A DNA stretch of 59,353 nucleotides from Thiocapsa sp. (GCF_022340925.1 NZ_JAJDNA010000107.1:1-59353); one strand, 5' to 3'. Shown: positions 38,512-48,544, counted from the stretch's first letter. Numbers and translations are program-made. Notes: a model not told the origin generated them from the sequence alone.

Positions 38512-38586
38512 GGCGTATCCCTTAGCCCCCTGTGCCAGGGATTGAGGCCCTGCCTTGGGATCAGTCACCAGCCTGGATCCGATCCG

Positions 38587-39294
38587 ATGTCAAACGATAC
38601 CCTCTCCGATGAGATTGCGCTGCGTATCGGCCTTGCCGCCCGGATCCTGCCGGAAGCGGACCCCGCCCGAATGCTTCGTGTCCTCGCCGACGCGGTTGGC
38701 CTGCCGCCCACTGCGGCCGCGCTTGAGGCCCTGCGCTTAAAGGACCTCAGGCAGGCGGCCGACAGCGAGCTGGCCGAGCTGGACGCGGACGCGCTCAAAT
38801 CCATGCTCGCGATCCTCAAGGGCGAGACCGGACAGACCGTTGCCCCGGCCCCGCCGATCGAGCCCTACGCCGAGGGCGACATGCCGGACTCGATCCGGGT
38901 CGCGTGCGCCTCGAACGGGGGCGAGGCGCTCGACGGACATTTTGGGGCCGCGCGGCGCTTCCTGGTCTACCAGGTCTCGGCCGCCGAGGTGCGTCTGATC
39001 GATGCGCGCGAGACGCAGGACTCTGGTCCCGGAGAAGACAAGAACGGCTCTCGCGCGGCTTCGATCGCCGATTGCCAGCTGGTCTACGTGGCCTCCATCG
39101 GAGGTCCCGCCGCGGCCAAGGTCGTCAAGGCCGGCATCCACCCGATCAAAGACCCCGACGGCGGCAGTGCTCGGACGCGTATGGTCGCATTACAGCGGGT
39201 CCTTGGCGATCAGGCCCCGCCCTGGCTCGCCAAGGCGATGGGCCGTGCGCCGGAGGAGCGGGTGCGGTTGACCCGCCCGGGCGACGCGGCATGA
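38587..39294 (+). CDS. nafY: dinitrogenase cofactor-binding accessory protein NafY/NifX type
   Basis: A 235-residue protein with two parts. A helical N-terminal domain (about residues 1-80) resembles the NafY apo-dinitrogenase-binding domain. The C-terminal domain (about 102-215) is of the NifX/NafY/NifB-tail type, with IRVACASNGGEALDGHFG where His118 corresponds to the cofactor-binding His. Members hold FeMo-co and deliver it to apo-NifDK. The ATG at 38587 gives the expected N-terminus. The stop overlaps the next gene (ATGA). Confidence 0.88.
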   Translation: MSNDTLSDEIALRIGLAARILPEADPARMLRVLADAVGLPPTAAALEALRLKDLRQAADSELAELDADALKSMLAILKGETGQTVAPAPPIEPYAEGDMPDSIRVACASNGGEALDGHFGAARRFLVYQVSAAEVRLIDARETQDSGPGEDKNGSRAASIADCQLVYVASIGGPAAAKVVKAGIHPIKDPDGGSARTRMVALQRVLGDQAPPWLAKAMGRAPEERVRLTRPGDAA

Positions 39295-39566
39295 TCCCGG
39301 AAGAGCGCCTCGACCAGATTACCGCGGTGGTGCGCCGCGCGGGTCTCAGTGACGTGACGCTGGCGGCGTTGCGGGAGGCGTTCCACGAGCTCCACTTCAC
39401 ATATTGCCGCGACGACGAGATCACGGTGGGCGCACCGGTGCGGACCTCCCCGGGCTTGAGGCTCTATCTGGTGGATGGCCGCGACCACTGTCCGGTCCTG
39501 ACGAATGATCCGGCCAGCGCCACCGGGGTGGTCCTCGCGCATGTCGAAGACGAGGACGCGCCCTGA
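39291..39566 (+). CDS. small nif-operon protein (possibly DUF6129)
   Basis: A 91-residue soluble protein whose ATG overlaps the nafY stop, so it is translationally coupled. The N-terminal half is helical (PEERLDQITAVVRRAGLSD, then LAALREAFHEL), followed by HFTYCRDDEI and a beta-rich C-terminus (GLRLYLVDGRDHCPVL). Short proteins like this recur after nafY/nifX genes in gammaproteobacterial diazotrophs and may belong to DUF6129; I am not sure of the family name. No function is known to me. Confidence 0.7.
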   Translation: MIPEERLDQITAVVRRAGLSDVTLAALREAFHELHFTYCRDDEITVGAPVRTSPGLRLYLVDGRDHCPVLTNDPASATGVVLAHVEDEDAP

Positions 39567-39680
39567 GAGCCGCCGCCGGCGACCAGCACCCGGCGTCCGG
39601 TTTGTGCCCGAATCGGCCCAACGGCCCTGCGCCGACCGAGCGTGTGGGCGATGGCGGCCTTGTCTCTTGTCCCTAGGCGT

Positions 39681-39803
39681 CACATCGGCGTTGTTCCGCC
39701 GCGACGCACGCCTCGCGCACCCGCGTGCTGCGTTGCGACTGCTCGCAATAGAGCCCACGATTCCTCCTCGTCCCGTCTTGCTCTCGGGCACGATAAACGT
39801 CCC
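39681..39803 (-). repeat. dispersed repeat, copy 2 (related to 7690-7812)
   Basis: Second copy of the 7.7-kb repeat, in the same orientation, placed in the 478-base gap (39567-40044) between two nif-linked genes. Shared runs include CGTTGCGACT, CTCGCAATAGAGCC and TTCCGCCGCGA. On the minus strand it reads PESKTGRG then GSIASSRNAARGCARRASRR, close to the copy-1 peptide. Nothing else in the gap was recognised. Edges are approximate. Confidence 0.6.
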
Positions 39804-40044
39804 TCGCTTTCCGCAATACCCGTGTGTGACGTGTCCATGCGCACCGGGTCGGCGTGCGACTGCAGCTCCCACACGCGCGCTTGCAGTTGCGGCACGCCCG
39901 ACCCACTTCCTGCAGTGTCAGGGTCCGCTGCCAAAGAGTCCCGCCGTCAGCCTTGCCGGTGGCGCGCCCCGGCCGGCAGCACGTAGGCGACGTGTGCTTC
40001 GTTTACCCAGCCCGTCGCGGCAGACAATCCAGTGGAGGAAATCG

Positions 40045-40362
40045 ATGAAATGCGCAATGCTGGTGACCGGTAACGGCCCGATCGTGATCGTCACGTCCTA
40101 TGACTCGCTCGAGAACCCGGACTTGCTGCAGCGCCTGAACGAAAAAGGCATTCCGAAATTCCTGGCCTACGAGATCCCGTTGGAGCTGGCCGAGGAGCGT
40201 TACAAGGGCCACTTCAAGAAGGTCATGAACGGGTTTACCGAGTCCGACAGCCTCCGTGTCCTTGACCACAACGGACATCGTGCCTTCAACCTCTTCACTT
40301 GGGCGGAGCTGGGCGATCCGCTCGCCCACGAGGCTCCGCCGGACGAGCTCCCCCCGCATTGA
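40045..40362 (+). CDS. nif-linked small cytosolic protein, function unknown
   Basis: A 105-residue protein of mixed alpha/beta type with no membrane or signal segment. It has MKCAMLVTGNGPIVIVTSYD at the N-terminus, GIPKFLAYEIPLELAEERY in the middle, and ends FNLFTWAELGDP. The ATG at 40045 follows GTGGAGGAA. It lies at the end of the nif strand run, separated by a repeat-bearing gap, and may have its own promoter. I do not recognise the family; I believe similar proteins occur in other nif regions, which is unverified. Confidence 0.7.
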   Translation: MKCAMLVTGNGPIVIVTSYDSLENPDLLQRLNEKGIPKFLAYEIPLELAEERYKGHFKKVMNGFTESDSLRVLDHNGHRAFNLFTWAELGDPLAHEAPPDELPPH

Positions 40363-40500
40363 CGGCCCGCATGCGCACGACCGCCTCGACCGACTCGCCG
40401 TCAGACTCGATCGGATAGCGCCGATTGGGCCAAAGCCCGGCAGGCTCCTTGAGAAAGCCCCGCTGCGAAGGCTGTCCGGGTCTCCCCGGTGAGAGGCAGC

Positions 40501-42699
40501 TCAGAGCAGACTGAAGGTCACCGTGATCCCCGCCACCACAATGGCCATGATGCTCATGAGCTTGACGAGTATGTTCAGGCTCGGCCCAGAGGTGTCCTTG
40601 AAGGGATCACCCACGGTGTCACCGATCACGGAGGCGCGGTGTGCGCGTGAGTTCTTGCCGCCGTGATAACCGGACTCGATGTATTTCTTGGCGTTGTCCC
40701 AAGCGCCGCCAGCGTTTGAGAGAAAGACCGCAAGCACGAAGCCGCTTGCGAGACCGCCCATCAGCAGCCCGATCACCCCGGCGACGCCCAACACCAAACC
40801 GACCAGGATCGGGGCGACGATCGCGAGCAGCGCCGGGAGCACCATCTCGCGTTGAGCGCCGACGGTGGAGATGGCGACACAGCGCTCGTAGTCCGGCTGC
40901 GATGTCCCTTGGAGGATGCCGGGGTCTTCGCTGAACTGCCGGCGCACCTCCTCGACCATCATGATGGCGGCGCGCCCGACCGCCTGCACGGTCAGTCCGC
41001 TGAAGACGAAGGCCACCATCGAGCCGATGATCAACCCCACGAGAACGGTCGGGTTGAGCAGCGTTACATTGTAGAAGCTCATGAAATCGGTGAGGCTGGC
41101 CTGAGCCGTCTCAATCGTTGCGCCGTTACCGAGCGCCAGCAGCGTCTGTCCGGATTTCACCAGCTCGATCCGAATCACCTCGATGTATGAGGCGATCAGT
41201 GCCAGGGCCGTCAGCGCGGCGGAGCCGATCGCGAATCCTTTGCCGGTGGCCGCGGTGGTGTTGCCGAGCGAGTCCAGTGCGTCGGTTCGTTCTCTCACCT
41301 CGGGCCCCAGACCGCTCATCTCGGCGTTCCCGCCGGCATTGTCGGCGATGGGCCCGTAGGCGTCGCTGGCGAGCGTGATCCCCAGGGTGGAGAGCATCCC
41401 GACCGCTGCCACGGCCACGCCGTACAGTCCGAGGTTCATCCGAGTCAGGTCGAAACCGGAGGCGAGCAGAAAGGCCAGCAGGGTCCCGGTGCCGACGGCC
41501 AACACGGGAATCGCGGTCGACAGCATGCCCACGCCGATGCCTGCGATGATCGTCGTCGCCGGCCCGCCTTCGGCCTGGCTGGCGATGAGACGCGTCGGGC
41601 GGTAGCTTGCCGAGGTCGAGTACTCGGTGGAACGCCCGACGATGATGCCGGTCACCAAGCCGGTCACGACAGCGCCCCAGATGCCCCAGACATTAGGGAT
41701 ACCCAAGAGGAGCAAGAGTCCCGCGGCTGCGATGACGATCATGATGGCGCTGGCGTTGATCCCGCGCGAGAGTGACCCGAGCAGGTCCTTTTGGGTTGCG
41801 CCTTCTTTGGTCTTGACCAGGAACACCCCGGCGATCGAGAGCAGGATGCCGAGGCCGGCGATGGCAATGGGGGCGACCACGGCCTTGATCTGGAGCGTGG
41901 GCTCGGAGACATAGGCGGCCGCGCCCAAGGCGCATGCGGCCAGGATCGACCCGCAGTAAGACTCGAAGAGATCGGCCCCCATCCCGGCGACGTCGCCGAC
42001 GTTGTCGCCGACGTTGTCGGCGATCACCGCCGGGTTGCGCGGGTCGTCTTCGGGGATGCCGGACTCCACCTTGCCAACGAGATCGGCGCCCACGTCTGCC
42101 GCCTTGGTAAAGATGCCGCCCCCGACCCGCGCAAACATGGCTTGCATCGAGGCACCTACGCTGAAGGTCAGGATGGTGGTGGTGATGAGGACCATCCGCA
42201 CCCCTTCGCCGGCGTCGCCGCCGGGTATCAGCCAATTGGCGAGGATGAACCAGACGACGATGTTGCCGAGCCCCAGACCGACCACGACGAGCCCCATGAC
42301 CGCCCCGCTGCGAAATGCGATCCGCAAGGCGTCCGAGAGCGACGAGCGTGCGGCCGCGGCGGTCCGTGTCGAGGCACGGGTGGCGGTTTGCATACCGAAA
42401 TAGCCGGCGAGTGCAGAGAAGAAGCCGCCGAAGACGAAGGTGAAGGGCAGCCAGGGGTTCTGGGCCTTCAGGTAATAGGCGAGGAACGCAAAGATCAGGG
42501 CCAGGATCACGAAGACTAGCGCCATGACCTTGTATTGCTGGCGAAGATAGGCCATGGCGCCGTGGCGCACATGATCGCCGATCTCCTGCATCAGCGCGGT
42601 CCCCTGGTCTTGACGGACCATGTCCTTGAAAAAGATCCACGCATAGACCATCGCCAAGACCGCGGCAAGCGGCGCAATCCAAAAGACAGGCTCGTTCAT
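40501..42699 (-). CDS. hppA: membrane-bound ion-translocating pyrophosphatase (K+-dependent type)
   Basis: A 732-residue inner-membrane pump with about 16 helices that couples pyrophosphate hydrolysis to H+ (or Na+) export, or runs in reverse to make PPi from a light-driven gradient. The substrate site [13 protein letters not shown] is followed by [21 protein letters not shown], and the C-terminal site has [12 protein letters not shown] then [17 protein letters not shown]. The segment [16 protein letters not shown] has Ala where K+-independent enzymes carry Lys, pointing to the K+-dependent class. Convergent with the nif-linked 40045 gene. The ion pumped cannot be settled here. Confidence 0.95.
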   Translation of the reverse strand: MNEPVFWIAPLAAVLAMVYAWIFFKDMVRQDQGTALMQEIGDHVRHGAMAYLRQQYKVMALVFVILALIFAFLAYYLKAQNPWLPFTFVFGGFFSALAGYFGMQTATRASTRTAAAARSSLSDALRIAFRSGAVMGLVVVGLGLGNIVVWFILANWLIPGGDAGEGVRMVLITTTILTFSVGASMQAMFARVGGGIFTKAADVGADLVGKVESGIPEDDPRNPAVIADNVGDNVGDVAGMGADLFESYCGSILAACALGAAAYVSEPTLQIKAVVAPIAIAGLGILLSIAGVFLVKTKEGATQKDLLGSLSRGINASAIMIVIAAAGLLLLLGIPNVWGIWGAVVTGLVTGIIVGRSTEYSTSASYRPTRLIASQAEGGPATTIIAGIGVGMLSTAIPVLAVGTGTLLAFLLASGFDLTRMNLGLYGVAVAAVGMLSTLGITLASDAYGPIADNAGGNAEMSGLGPEVRERTDALDSLGNTTAATGKGFAIGSAALTALALIASYIEVIRIELVKSGQTLLALGNGATIETAQASLTDFMSFYNVTLLNPTVLVGLIIGSMVAFVFSGLTVQAVGRAAIMMVEEVRRQFSEDPGILQGTSQPDYERCVAISTVGAQREMVLPALLAIVAPILVGLVLGVAGVIGLLMGGLASGFVLAVFLSNAGGAWDNAKKYIESGYHGGKNSRAHRASVIGDTVGDPFKDTSGPSLNILVKLMSIMAIVVAGITVTFSLL

Positions 42700-42796
42700 G
42701 GGTTTTCCAAGCGATATGGGATGACAAAGAAGCCCGCCACGAATGGTGCGTCGGGCACCGAGTTGGACTGAGTCCGGGCGAATCCGGGGCGGCGCG

Positions 42797-43576
42797 TCAC
42801 TCCAGGGCGGTCACCTGGGCCGATCGCCACCAGCTTCGATGGCGGTTCTCCAACTCCTCGGCGTCCGGGAAACGATAGAAGGCGAAATCGTCCTGGTCAC
42901 CGACGTAGAAGCCGCCCTGGACCATGCGATACAGCACGCCCTCCTTGACCTGCTTCAACACCAGCTTGCTCGGCTTGGTGTCGTTTTGCTGCAGCTCGCT
43001 CAGCACGTCGCGCAGGTGGGCGAGGTTCGAATAGGGGAGATCGTCGGCCGAGCCGTTCTCGGGATCGCGGGCGAGCTCGCCGAGCCGCAGCTCGGAGAAG
43101 ACGATCCGCGGGACATGGATGGGTTGCGCCGGATCAGTGATGGCGTTACAGAAATCGTGCGGCTCCGAACGGCTGGCGACCATGGGTGTGATCGGACAGA
43201 ACTCCTGGTAGAGGTGCAGCCGTCCGCCAGACTCGGGGACGTAGGGCGCGCGCTGCAGCTCAAGGGTCTTGCCGTCATTCGTCACCAGATACAGGTGGCC
43301 GAGCGCCGAAACGGGCATCCGCGAGAGGACGTGGTAGATGGAGAGGTAGACCGAGCGTTTGGGGGCGCCGTCGGGCTGGACGACACAACGCTCATCCACC
43401 AAACGAAAGGGGAAGTCGTCGGAGCGGAACGAGGGATCGACCTCGAAAAAGATGGCCTCGCCCTTCACATGGACCTTGGTGCCGACCGCATAGTAGCTGC
43501 CGAATTCTTCCGGCTTGAGCATCGAAGCGATCAGGGCCTGAGGGATCAGGGACAGATAGAGGTGCTTTTCAGCCAT
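42797..43576 (-). CDS. hypothetical protein next to hppA
   Basis: A 259-residue soluble protein without signal peptide or membrane helices. It looks beta-rich in the first 150 residues (YLSLIPQALIASMLKPEEFG, HVKGEAIFFEVDPSF, HLYLVTNDGKTLEL). Later segments are LHLYQEFCPITPMVASRSEP and a C-terminal VLYRMVQGGFYVGDQDDFAF. It is on the same strand as hppA with a 97-base gap and has GAGG before the ATG. I do not recognise a family. Confidence 0.7.
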   Translation of the reverse strand: MAEKHLYLSLIPQALIASMLKPEEFGSYYAVGTKVHVKGEAIFFEVDPSFRSDDFPFRLVDERCVVQPDGAPKRSVYLSIYHVLSRMPVSALGHLYLVTNDGKTLELQRAPYVPESGGRLHLYQEFCPITPMVASRSEPHDFCNAITDPAQPIHVPRIVFSELRLGELARDPENGSADDLPYSNLAHLRDVLSELQQNDTKPSKLVLKQVKEGVLYRMVQGGFYVGDQDDFAFYRFPDAEELENRHRSWWRSAQVTALE

Positions 43577-43839
43577 GCCGAGCCTCGCCGTAATGTGCCC
43601 GGGTGTCCGACTGGAACCGGTGCCTGGTCATTATCGCCGTAAATTCGAGCGGTGTGGAGATGCGATGCCGTTCCGGCGGATGAGGGGCCGACGGTCAGGA
43701 CCGGAATGCGCAACCTGGCTGGCGCGCCGAGGTCAAGCGGCACACAGGTCGGAATGGCCGGGGGCGGATACGTCCCTGTATCCTGCAAAGCTCCGGATGT
43801 TGGGGCTGCCGATTCGGCTTCGTCCGAAGCGACTCCCGG

Positions 43840-44268
43840 TTATTGGGCCGGGGTGGCCTGCGGGGCCGCTGCCGGAGCCGGCATCGGGGGCGCCGCACCA
43901 TAAGGTCCGGCACCATAGCCGTAAGGCATGCCATAGCCGCCGCCATACGGGGCGCCGTAGCCTCCGCCGAAAGGCGCGCCATAGCCACCGTAGGGTGCGC
44001 CATAGCCATAGCCGTAGGGTTCGCCGTAGCCATAACCGCGCCCATAGCCACGGCCCAGACCGCGACCGTAGCCGCTGCCGCTCCCGCTCATGTTCATGTC
44101 GAAGTCGCCCGTGCCGTCGCCGAACATGTCGCCGAAGTTGTCCATCAGGCCACTGCCGTAACCGGGGCCGCCATAGCCCGGGCCGCCCCACCAGGCGCCC
44201 GCCGAGAAGGACGCGCCGGCCAGGGCAACGATGGCTGCAAGACCGGACACTCTGATCGCTCTCTTCAT
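43840..44268 (-). CDS. sulfur globule protein (Sgp family)
   Basis: A 142-residue exported structural protein. The signal peptide ends near SFSAGA (residue 25). The mature part is a low-complexity Gly/Tyr/Pro-rich chain: a [13 protein letters not shown] start, an acidic [20 protein letters not shown] middle, then repeats of [10 protein letters not shown] and [11 protein letters not shown], and an Ala/Pro tail. This is the style of the SgpA/B/C proteins that coat periplasmic sulfur globules in Chromatiaceae. I use ATG 44268, which has TAGGAT upstream; two earlier in-frame starts add only 5-7 residues. Which Sgp paralogue it is cannot be decided. Confidence 0.85.
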   Translation of the reverse strand: MKRAIRVSGLAAIVALAGASFSAGAWWGGPGYGGPGYGSGLMDNFGDMFGDGTGDFDMNMSGSGSGYGRGLGRGYGRGYGYGEPYGYGYGAPYGGYGAPFGGGYGAPYGGGYGMPYGYGAGPYGAAPPMPAPAAAPQATPAQ

Positions 44269-44289
44269 TGTCATCCTACCTGTTGTCAC

Positions 44290-44847
44290 GAAACGTTAAA
44301 TGCGGGCATTGCCGCGGGCTCGTCCCCACCACGGGGGACGTCGTTGGCCCCGACCGTGGACCTGAAGCGGGAACGGGATTCCAGCCCGTTGATCGGGGTG
44401 GATCTCCGAAGAAAACCGTATGAAAACGCAAGCTGCCGAACGGCGCGATTTGCCGTGATGCGCAAATCAGGACTGAAGGGGAGGTTGCGGGCTCGACGGC
44501 CCAACGGAAAAGGCCCCTCGATACGAGCAGGAAGCCTTTGATGTACCGATGATGGCGCCGTGAGTGTAGGCTTCCCGGGCTCCGGACGCAACGTCTTATC
44601 GAGTCCTCACACGGCAGCGAACTGCGCCCGGCCGGCCGGAAGAGTCCGTTGCTTGGTTTGCCTGAGATGCCCACCGGCGCGTCACCCGATGGTGCGCAGG
44701 GACCTTCCGCATCACATGGGACGCGTCCTGAGTGTCGCGTCCGGACGGCTCGGGTCGATCCGAGCCACAGGTTCTGACTTGGTCTTGGAGTCGGGCCGGG
44801 AATCCACGCGGATCTTGTTCCGCTCCAGGGCAGCATCATCCATGCGC
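44290..44847. other. intergenic stretch upstream of the sulfur globule gene
   Basis: About 560 bases between the sulfur globule gene and metF (both minus strand). It should hold the sgp promoter, perhaps with a long leader. I see no gene with a start signal and no clear -35/-10 pair, only GC-rich inverted segments such as CCACCACGGGGGACG. Confidence 0.4.
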
Positions 44848-45711
44848 TCAGGTCGATCCAGGCAGCGAGAGCTCCTTCCACAGCCGTAAGGTCGGGGCGG
44901 ATTGGTTCATGGTGTAGAAGTGCAGGCCCGGGGCGCCGCCTTCCATGAGTCGGCGGCACAGGTGGAGAACCACCTCGTGACCGAACGCACGCAGACTGTC
45001 CACGTCATCGCCGTAGCCTTCGAGGCGGCGGCGAACCCAGCGCGGGATCTCGGCACCGCAGGCGTCGGAGAACCTGGCCAGCTGGGTGTAATTCGTGATC
45101 GGCATGATGCCGGGTACGATCGGCACTCTGATGTGTGCCCGGTCGCAGCTCTCGACGAACGCGAAGTAGGCATCGGAATTGTAGAAGTACTGGGTGATCG
45201 CGGCGTCGGCGCCTGCCTCGACCTTGCGCTTGAAGTTCTCCAGGTCGCGGGCGGGGCTTCCGGATTGCGGGTGGTACTCGGGGTAGGCGGCGACCTCGAT
45301 CTTGAAGGCCAGCCCAAACTCGGCGCGGATAAAGGTGACGAGCTCGTTGGCATAACGAAAATCGCCGCCGGTGCCCCCACCCATTCCGGAGGGGAGATCA
45401 CCGCGCAAGGCGACGACGTGTCGGATCCCCTGCTTCCGGTACAGGCTCAGGATGTTGCGGATTTCGGCACGCGTCGAGCCGACACAGGCGATGTGAGGTG
45501 CGGTCTCGATGTCGTGCCGACGCAGCCAGGCGACGGTTTCGAGGGTGCGTTCTCGCGTCGACCCGCCAGCCCCGTAGGTGACGGAGAAGTAGTCGGGCGC
45601 GACGCTGTTGAGCCGTTCGAGCTCCAGCTTGAGCTTATCCATCCCCTCGGGCGTCTTCGGCGGGAAGAGCTCGACGCTGTAGACGGGTGCTCGGTCAGTT
45701 TCGGGCGGCAT
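44848..45711 (-). CDS. metF: 5,10-methylenetetrahydrofolate reductase
   Basis: FAD-dependent (beta/alpha)8 enzyme of 287 residues that makes 5-methyltetrahydrofolate for homocysteine remethylation. VELFPPKTPEG holds the catalytic Glu near residue 11; VTYGAGGSTRERT, HIACVGSTRAEI and VALRGDLPSG follow, and GADAAITQYFYNSDAYF and PGIMPITNY are typical. It lies about 60 bases after ahcY and is likely part of the riboswitch-controlled ahcY-metF unit. Confidence 0.98.
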   Translation of the reverse strand: MPPETDRAPVYSVELFPPKTPEGMDKLKLELERLNSVAPDYFSVTYGAGGSTRERTLETVAWLRRHDIETAPHIACVGSTRAEIRNILSLYRKQGIRHVVALRGDLPSGMGGGTGGDFRYANELVTFIRAEFGLAFKIEVAAYPEYHPQSGSPARDLENFKRKVEAGADAAITQYFYNSDAYFAFVESCDRAHIRVPIVPGIMPITNYTQLARFSDACGAEIPRWVRRRLEGYGDDVDSLRAFGHEVVLHLCRRLMEGGAPGLHFYTMNQSAPTLRLWKELSLPGST

Positions 45712-45771
45712 GGCGTTGTGGCCCTCCAGCCTCCCAGGCGGCGCGGAGCCGCGCGACCTGGGGCTGTCTCC

Positions 45772-47178
45772 TTAATAACGGTAATGCTCGGACTTATAAG
45801 GGCCTTCCACGGCGACGCCGATATAGTCGGCCTGGTCGCGCGTCAAGGTCGTCAGGTGCGCCCCGATCTTGCCCAGGTGTAGACGAGCCACATCCTCGTC
45901 CAGATGCTTCGGCAGCACATAGACGCCGATCGGATAGTCCGCGGGTTTCGTAAAGATCTCGATCTGTGCCAGGACTTGGTTCGTGAAGCTGTTGGACATC
46001 ACGAAGCTCGGATGGCCGGTCGCGCAGCCGAGGTTGACGAGGCGGCCCTCCGCGAGCAGGGTGATGCGATGCCCGTCCGGAAACAGGATCTGATCGACCT
46101 GGGGTTTAATGTTGACCCACTGATACCGTTTGAGCGACTGGACCTGGATCTCGTTGTCGAAATGGCCGATGTTGCAGACAATGGCCTGATCCTTCATCGC
46201 CGCCATGTGATCGTGGGTGATGATATCGGTGTTGCCGGTCGCGGTGACGAAGATATCGACCATCGAGACGACGTCCTCGATGGTGACGACCCGAAAGCCT
46301 TCCATTGCCGCTTGCAGGGCGCAGATCGGGTCGATTTCGGTTACCCAGACGGTCGCGCCCAGCCCCCGAAGCGACGCCGCGGAGCCCTTTCCGACATCGC
46401 CGAAACCGCAGACCAGCGCGATCTTGCCGGCGATCATGACATCGGTCGCGCGCTTGATTGCGTCCACCAGGGACTCGCGGCAGCCATAGAGGTTGTCGAA
46501 CTTTGACTTGGTGACCGAGTCGTTGACGTTCATCGCCGGGAACAAGAGCTGCCCGTCACGGGCCATCTGATAGAGCCGTTTGACGCCGGTCGTGGTCTCC
46601 TCGGTCACGCCCCGGATCCCCTCGGCGATGCCGTGCCAGTGCAGCCGGTTACGGGCGAAGGTGCGGGCGAGCAGGCCCAGGATGGCCTGCCACTCCTCGC
46701 TGTCGTCGGCGCGCGGGGCCGGCACCGTCCCGGCCTTTTCGTACTCGACGCCCTTGTGGACGATCAAGGTCGCGTCTCCGCCGTCGTCCAAAATCATGTT
46801 CGGGCCGCCGCCGTCGGGCCAGTTCAAGACCTGCTCGGTGCACCACCAGTACTCGTCGAGGGTCTCCCCCTTCCAGGCGTAGACAGGGATTCCGGCAGCC
46901 GCGATCGCGGCGGCGGCATGGTCCTGGGTGGAGAAGATGTTGCAGGAGCACCAGCGGACCTGGGCGCCTAGCGCGACGAGGGTCTCGATCAGCACCGCGG
47001 TCTGGATCGTCATATGCAGACTGCCGGTGATGCGGGCACCGGCAAGTGGCTTGCTGCCCCCGAACCGCTCGCGCAGGGCGATGAGTCCCGGCATCTCGGT
47101 TTCGGCGATGGCGATCTCTTTGCGGCCGAAATCGGCCAGGGACAGGTCGGCGACCTTGTAGTCGGTAAACTCACTCAT
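45772..47178 (-). CDS. ahcY: S-adenosylhomocysteine hydrolase
   Basis: NAD-containing tetrameric enzyme of 468 residues that splits S-adenosylhomocysteine into adenosine and homocysteine. The substrate part has [16 protein letters not shown] and [14 protein letters not shown], the NAD-binding Rossmann motif is [19 protein letters not shown], and the C-terminus KSEHYRY carries the Lys-x6-Tyr that reaches into the neighbouring NAD site. It includes the roughly 40-residue insert typical of bacterial long forms. Its leader carries an SAH riboswitch, so expression should rise when SAH accumulates. AGGAGC precedes the ATG. Confidence 0.99.
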   Translation of the reverse strand: MSEFTDYKVADLSLADFGRKEIAIAETEMPGLIALRERFGGSKPLAGARITGSLHMTIQTAVLIETLVALGAQVRWCSCNIFSTQDHAAAAIAAAGIPVYAWKGETLDEYWWCTEQVLNWPDGGGPNMILDDGGDATLIVHKGVEYEKAGTVPAPRADDSEEWQAILGLLARTFARNRLHWHGIAEGIRGVTEETTTGVKRLYQMARDGQLLFPAMNVNDSVTKSKFDNLYGCRESLVDAIKRATDVMIAGKIALVCGFGDVGKGSAASLRGLGATVWVTEIDPICALQAAMEGFRVVTIEDVVSMVDIFVTATGNTDIITHDHMAAMKDQAIVCNIGHFDNEIQVQSLKRYQWVNIKPQVDQILFPDGHRITLLAEGRLVNLGCATGHPSFVMSNSFTNQVLAQIEIFTKPADYPIGVYVLPKHLDEDVARLHLGKIGAHLTTLTRDQADYIGVAVEGPYKSEHYRY

Positions 47179-47204
47179 GGTTATCAGCTCCTGATGAATC
47201 GTGA

Positions 47205-47287
47205 GTGAGCGCCGTTGGTCGTGTCGACCAGGCCGCCGAGCCTGGCCCGAATGCCGGCCATCCGGGTTGCAACGCTCCTCGGCGGCG
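47205..47287 (-). promoter_or_regulatory. SAH riboswitch upstream of ahcY
   Basis: Read on the minus strand, the leader has GCCGAGGAGCGTTGC, a variable hairpin, GGCCAGGCTCGGC and then AACGGCGCTCAC. GCCGAG pairs with CTCGGC (stem P1) and GAGCG pairs with the downstream CGCTC as the pseudoknot. These are the conserved features of the S-adenosylhomocysteine riboswitch. It ends about 27 bases before the ahcY ATG, so it can control access to the AGGAGC ribosome binding site. Confidence 0.92.
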
Positions 47288-47302
47288 AGGTGTGCCTACA
47301 GA

Positions 47303-48493
47303 TCAGATCCCCGCGGCCTCCCGCAGCATCTCGGCCTTGTCTGTCCGCTCCCAGGTGAAACCCGGCTCGGAGCGTCCGAAGTGACCGTATGCAGCCGTGT
47401 TGCGGAACTTGATGAGATCGCGGTTGTTGAGGTCCAGCATCCGCGTGATGCCGTACGGGCGCAGGTCGAAGTGGGCACGGATGAGCTCGATGATCCGATG
47501 CTCGCTGATGCTGGCCGTTCCGAAGGTATCAATGGACAACGACGTCGGCTCGGCCACGCCGATCGCGTACGAGACCTGGATCTCGCACTTTTCGGCGAGA
47601 CCGGCCGCGACGATATTCTTGGCGACATAGCGGCCGGCGTAGGCCGCCGATCGATCGACCTTCGACGGGTCCTTGCCGGAGAAAGCGCCGCCGCCATGGC
47701 GCGCCATACCGCCGTAGGTGTCGACGATGATCTTGCGTCCGGTCAGACCACAGTCACCGACCGGGCCGCCGATGATGAACTGCCCGGTCGGGTTGATATG
47801 GTAGCTGGTCTCGCGCGTCAGCCAACCCGTGCCGCCCAGGACGGGCTTGATGACCTCTTCCATGACCGCCTCGTGCAGCACGCCCTGGCTGACCTCCGGG
47901 CTGTGCTGTGTGGAGAGCACCACGGCATCCACGGCAGCCGGTCTGCCGTCGATGTATCGGAAGGTCACCTGCGACTTCGCATCCGGACGCAGCCAAGGCA
48001 AGGTGCCGTTCTTGCGGACCTCGGCCTGGCGTTTGACCAGCCGGTGCGCGTAGTCAATCGGCGCGGGGATCAGCTGCTCGGTCTCGTTGGTGGCGTAACC
48101 GAACATCATGCCCTGGTCGCCGGCCCCCTGCGACTCCTCGCTCTCCCGGTCGACACCTTGCCCGATATCCTTGGACTGCTCACCCAGTGCAACCAGCACA
48201 CCGCAGGTCTGGCCATCGAAGCCGACATCCGACCCAAGGTAGCCGATGTCGCAGACGACCTCACGGACCACGCCCTCGTAGTCGATCTTGAGGCTTCCAT
48301 CGGTGAGCGTGATCTCCCCGGCCAGGACCACGAATCCGGTCTTGACCAACGTCTCGCAGGCGACGCGCGCCCTGGGGTGATTGGGATCGAGGCGATAGAT
48401 CTCGTCGAGCACCGCATCGGAGATCTGGTCCGCCATCTTGTCCGGGTGCCCTTCGGAGACGGATTCGGATGTGAAGATGTAGTCCTTGCTCAT
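47303..48493 (-). CDS. metK: S-adenosylmethionine synthetase
   Basis: A 396-residue enzyme making S-adenosylmethionine from methionine and ATP. Motifs: [20 protein letters not shown] at the N-terminus, [10 protein letters not shown] near residue 117 and [20 protein letters not shown] near 262. The start is ATG at 48493; upstream in-frame sequence crosses the promoter. First gene of metK-ahcY-metF on the minus strand, with the SAH riboswitch in the gap after it. Confidence 0.99.
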   Translation of the reverse strand: MSKDYIFTSESVSEGHPDKMADQISDAVLDEIYRLDPNHPRARVACETLVKTGFVVLAGEITLTDGSLKIDYEGVVREVVCDIGYLGSDVGFDGQTCGVLVALGEQSKDIGQGVDRESEESQGAGDQGMMFGYATNETEQLIPAPIDYAHRLVKRQAEVRKNGTLPWLRPDAKSQVTFRYIDGRPAAVDAVVLSTQHSPEVSQGVLHEAVMEEVIKPVLGGTGWLTRETSYHINPTGQFIIGGPVGDCGLTGRKIIVDTYGGMARHGGGAFSGKDPSKVDRSAAYAGRYVAKNIVAAGLAEKCEIQVSYAIGVAEPTSLSIDTFGTASISEHRIIELIRAHFDLRPYGITRMLDLNNRDLIKFRNTAAYGHFGRSEPGFTWERTDKAEMLREAAGI

Positions 48494-48544
48494 AGTGTCG
48501 ATGGCCTGCGTTTGGCGCCGGAAGGAGGCGTGTCTGGACGCGTT

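Noticed and set aside
43880..44090. Short DNA repeats suggesting a CRISPR or satellite array
   Set aside because: They are the codon-level echo of the Gly/Tyr repeats in the sulfur globule protein and have no spacer structure.
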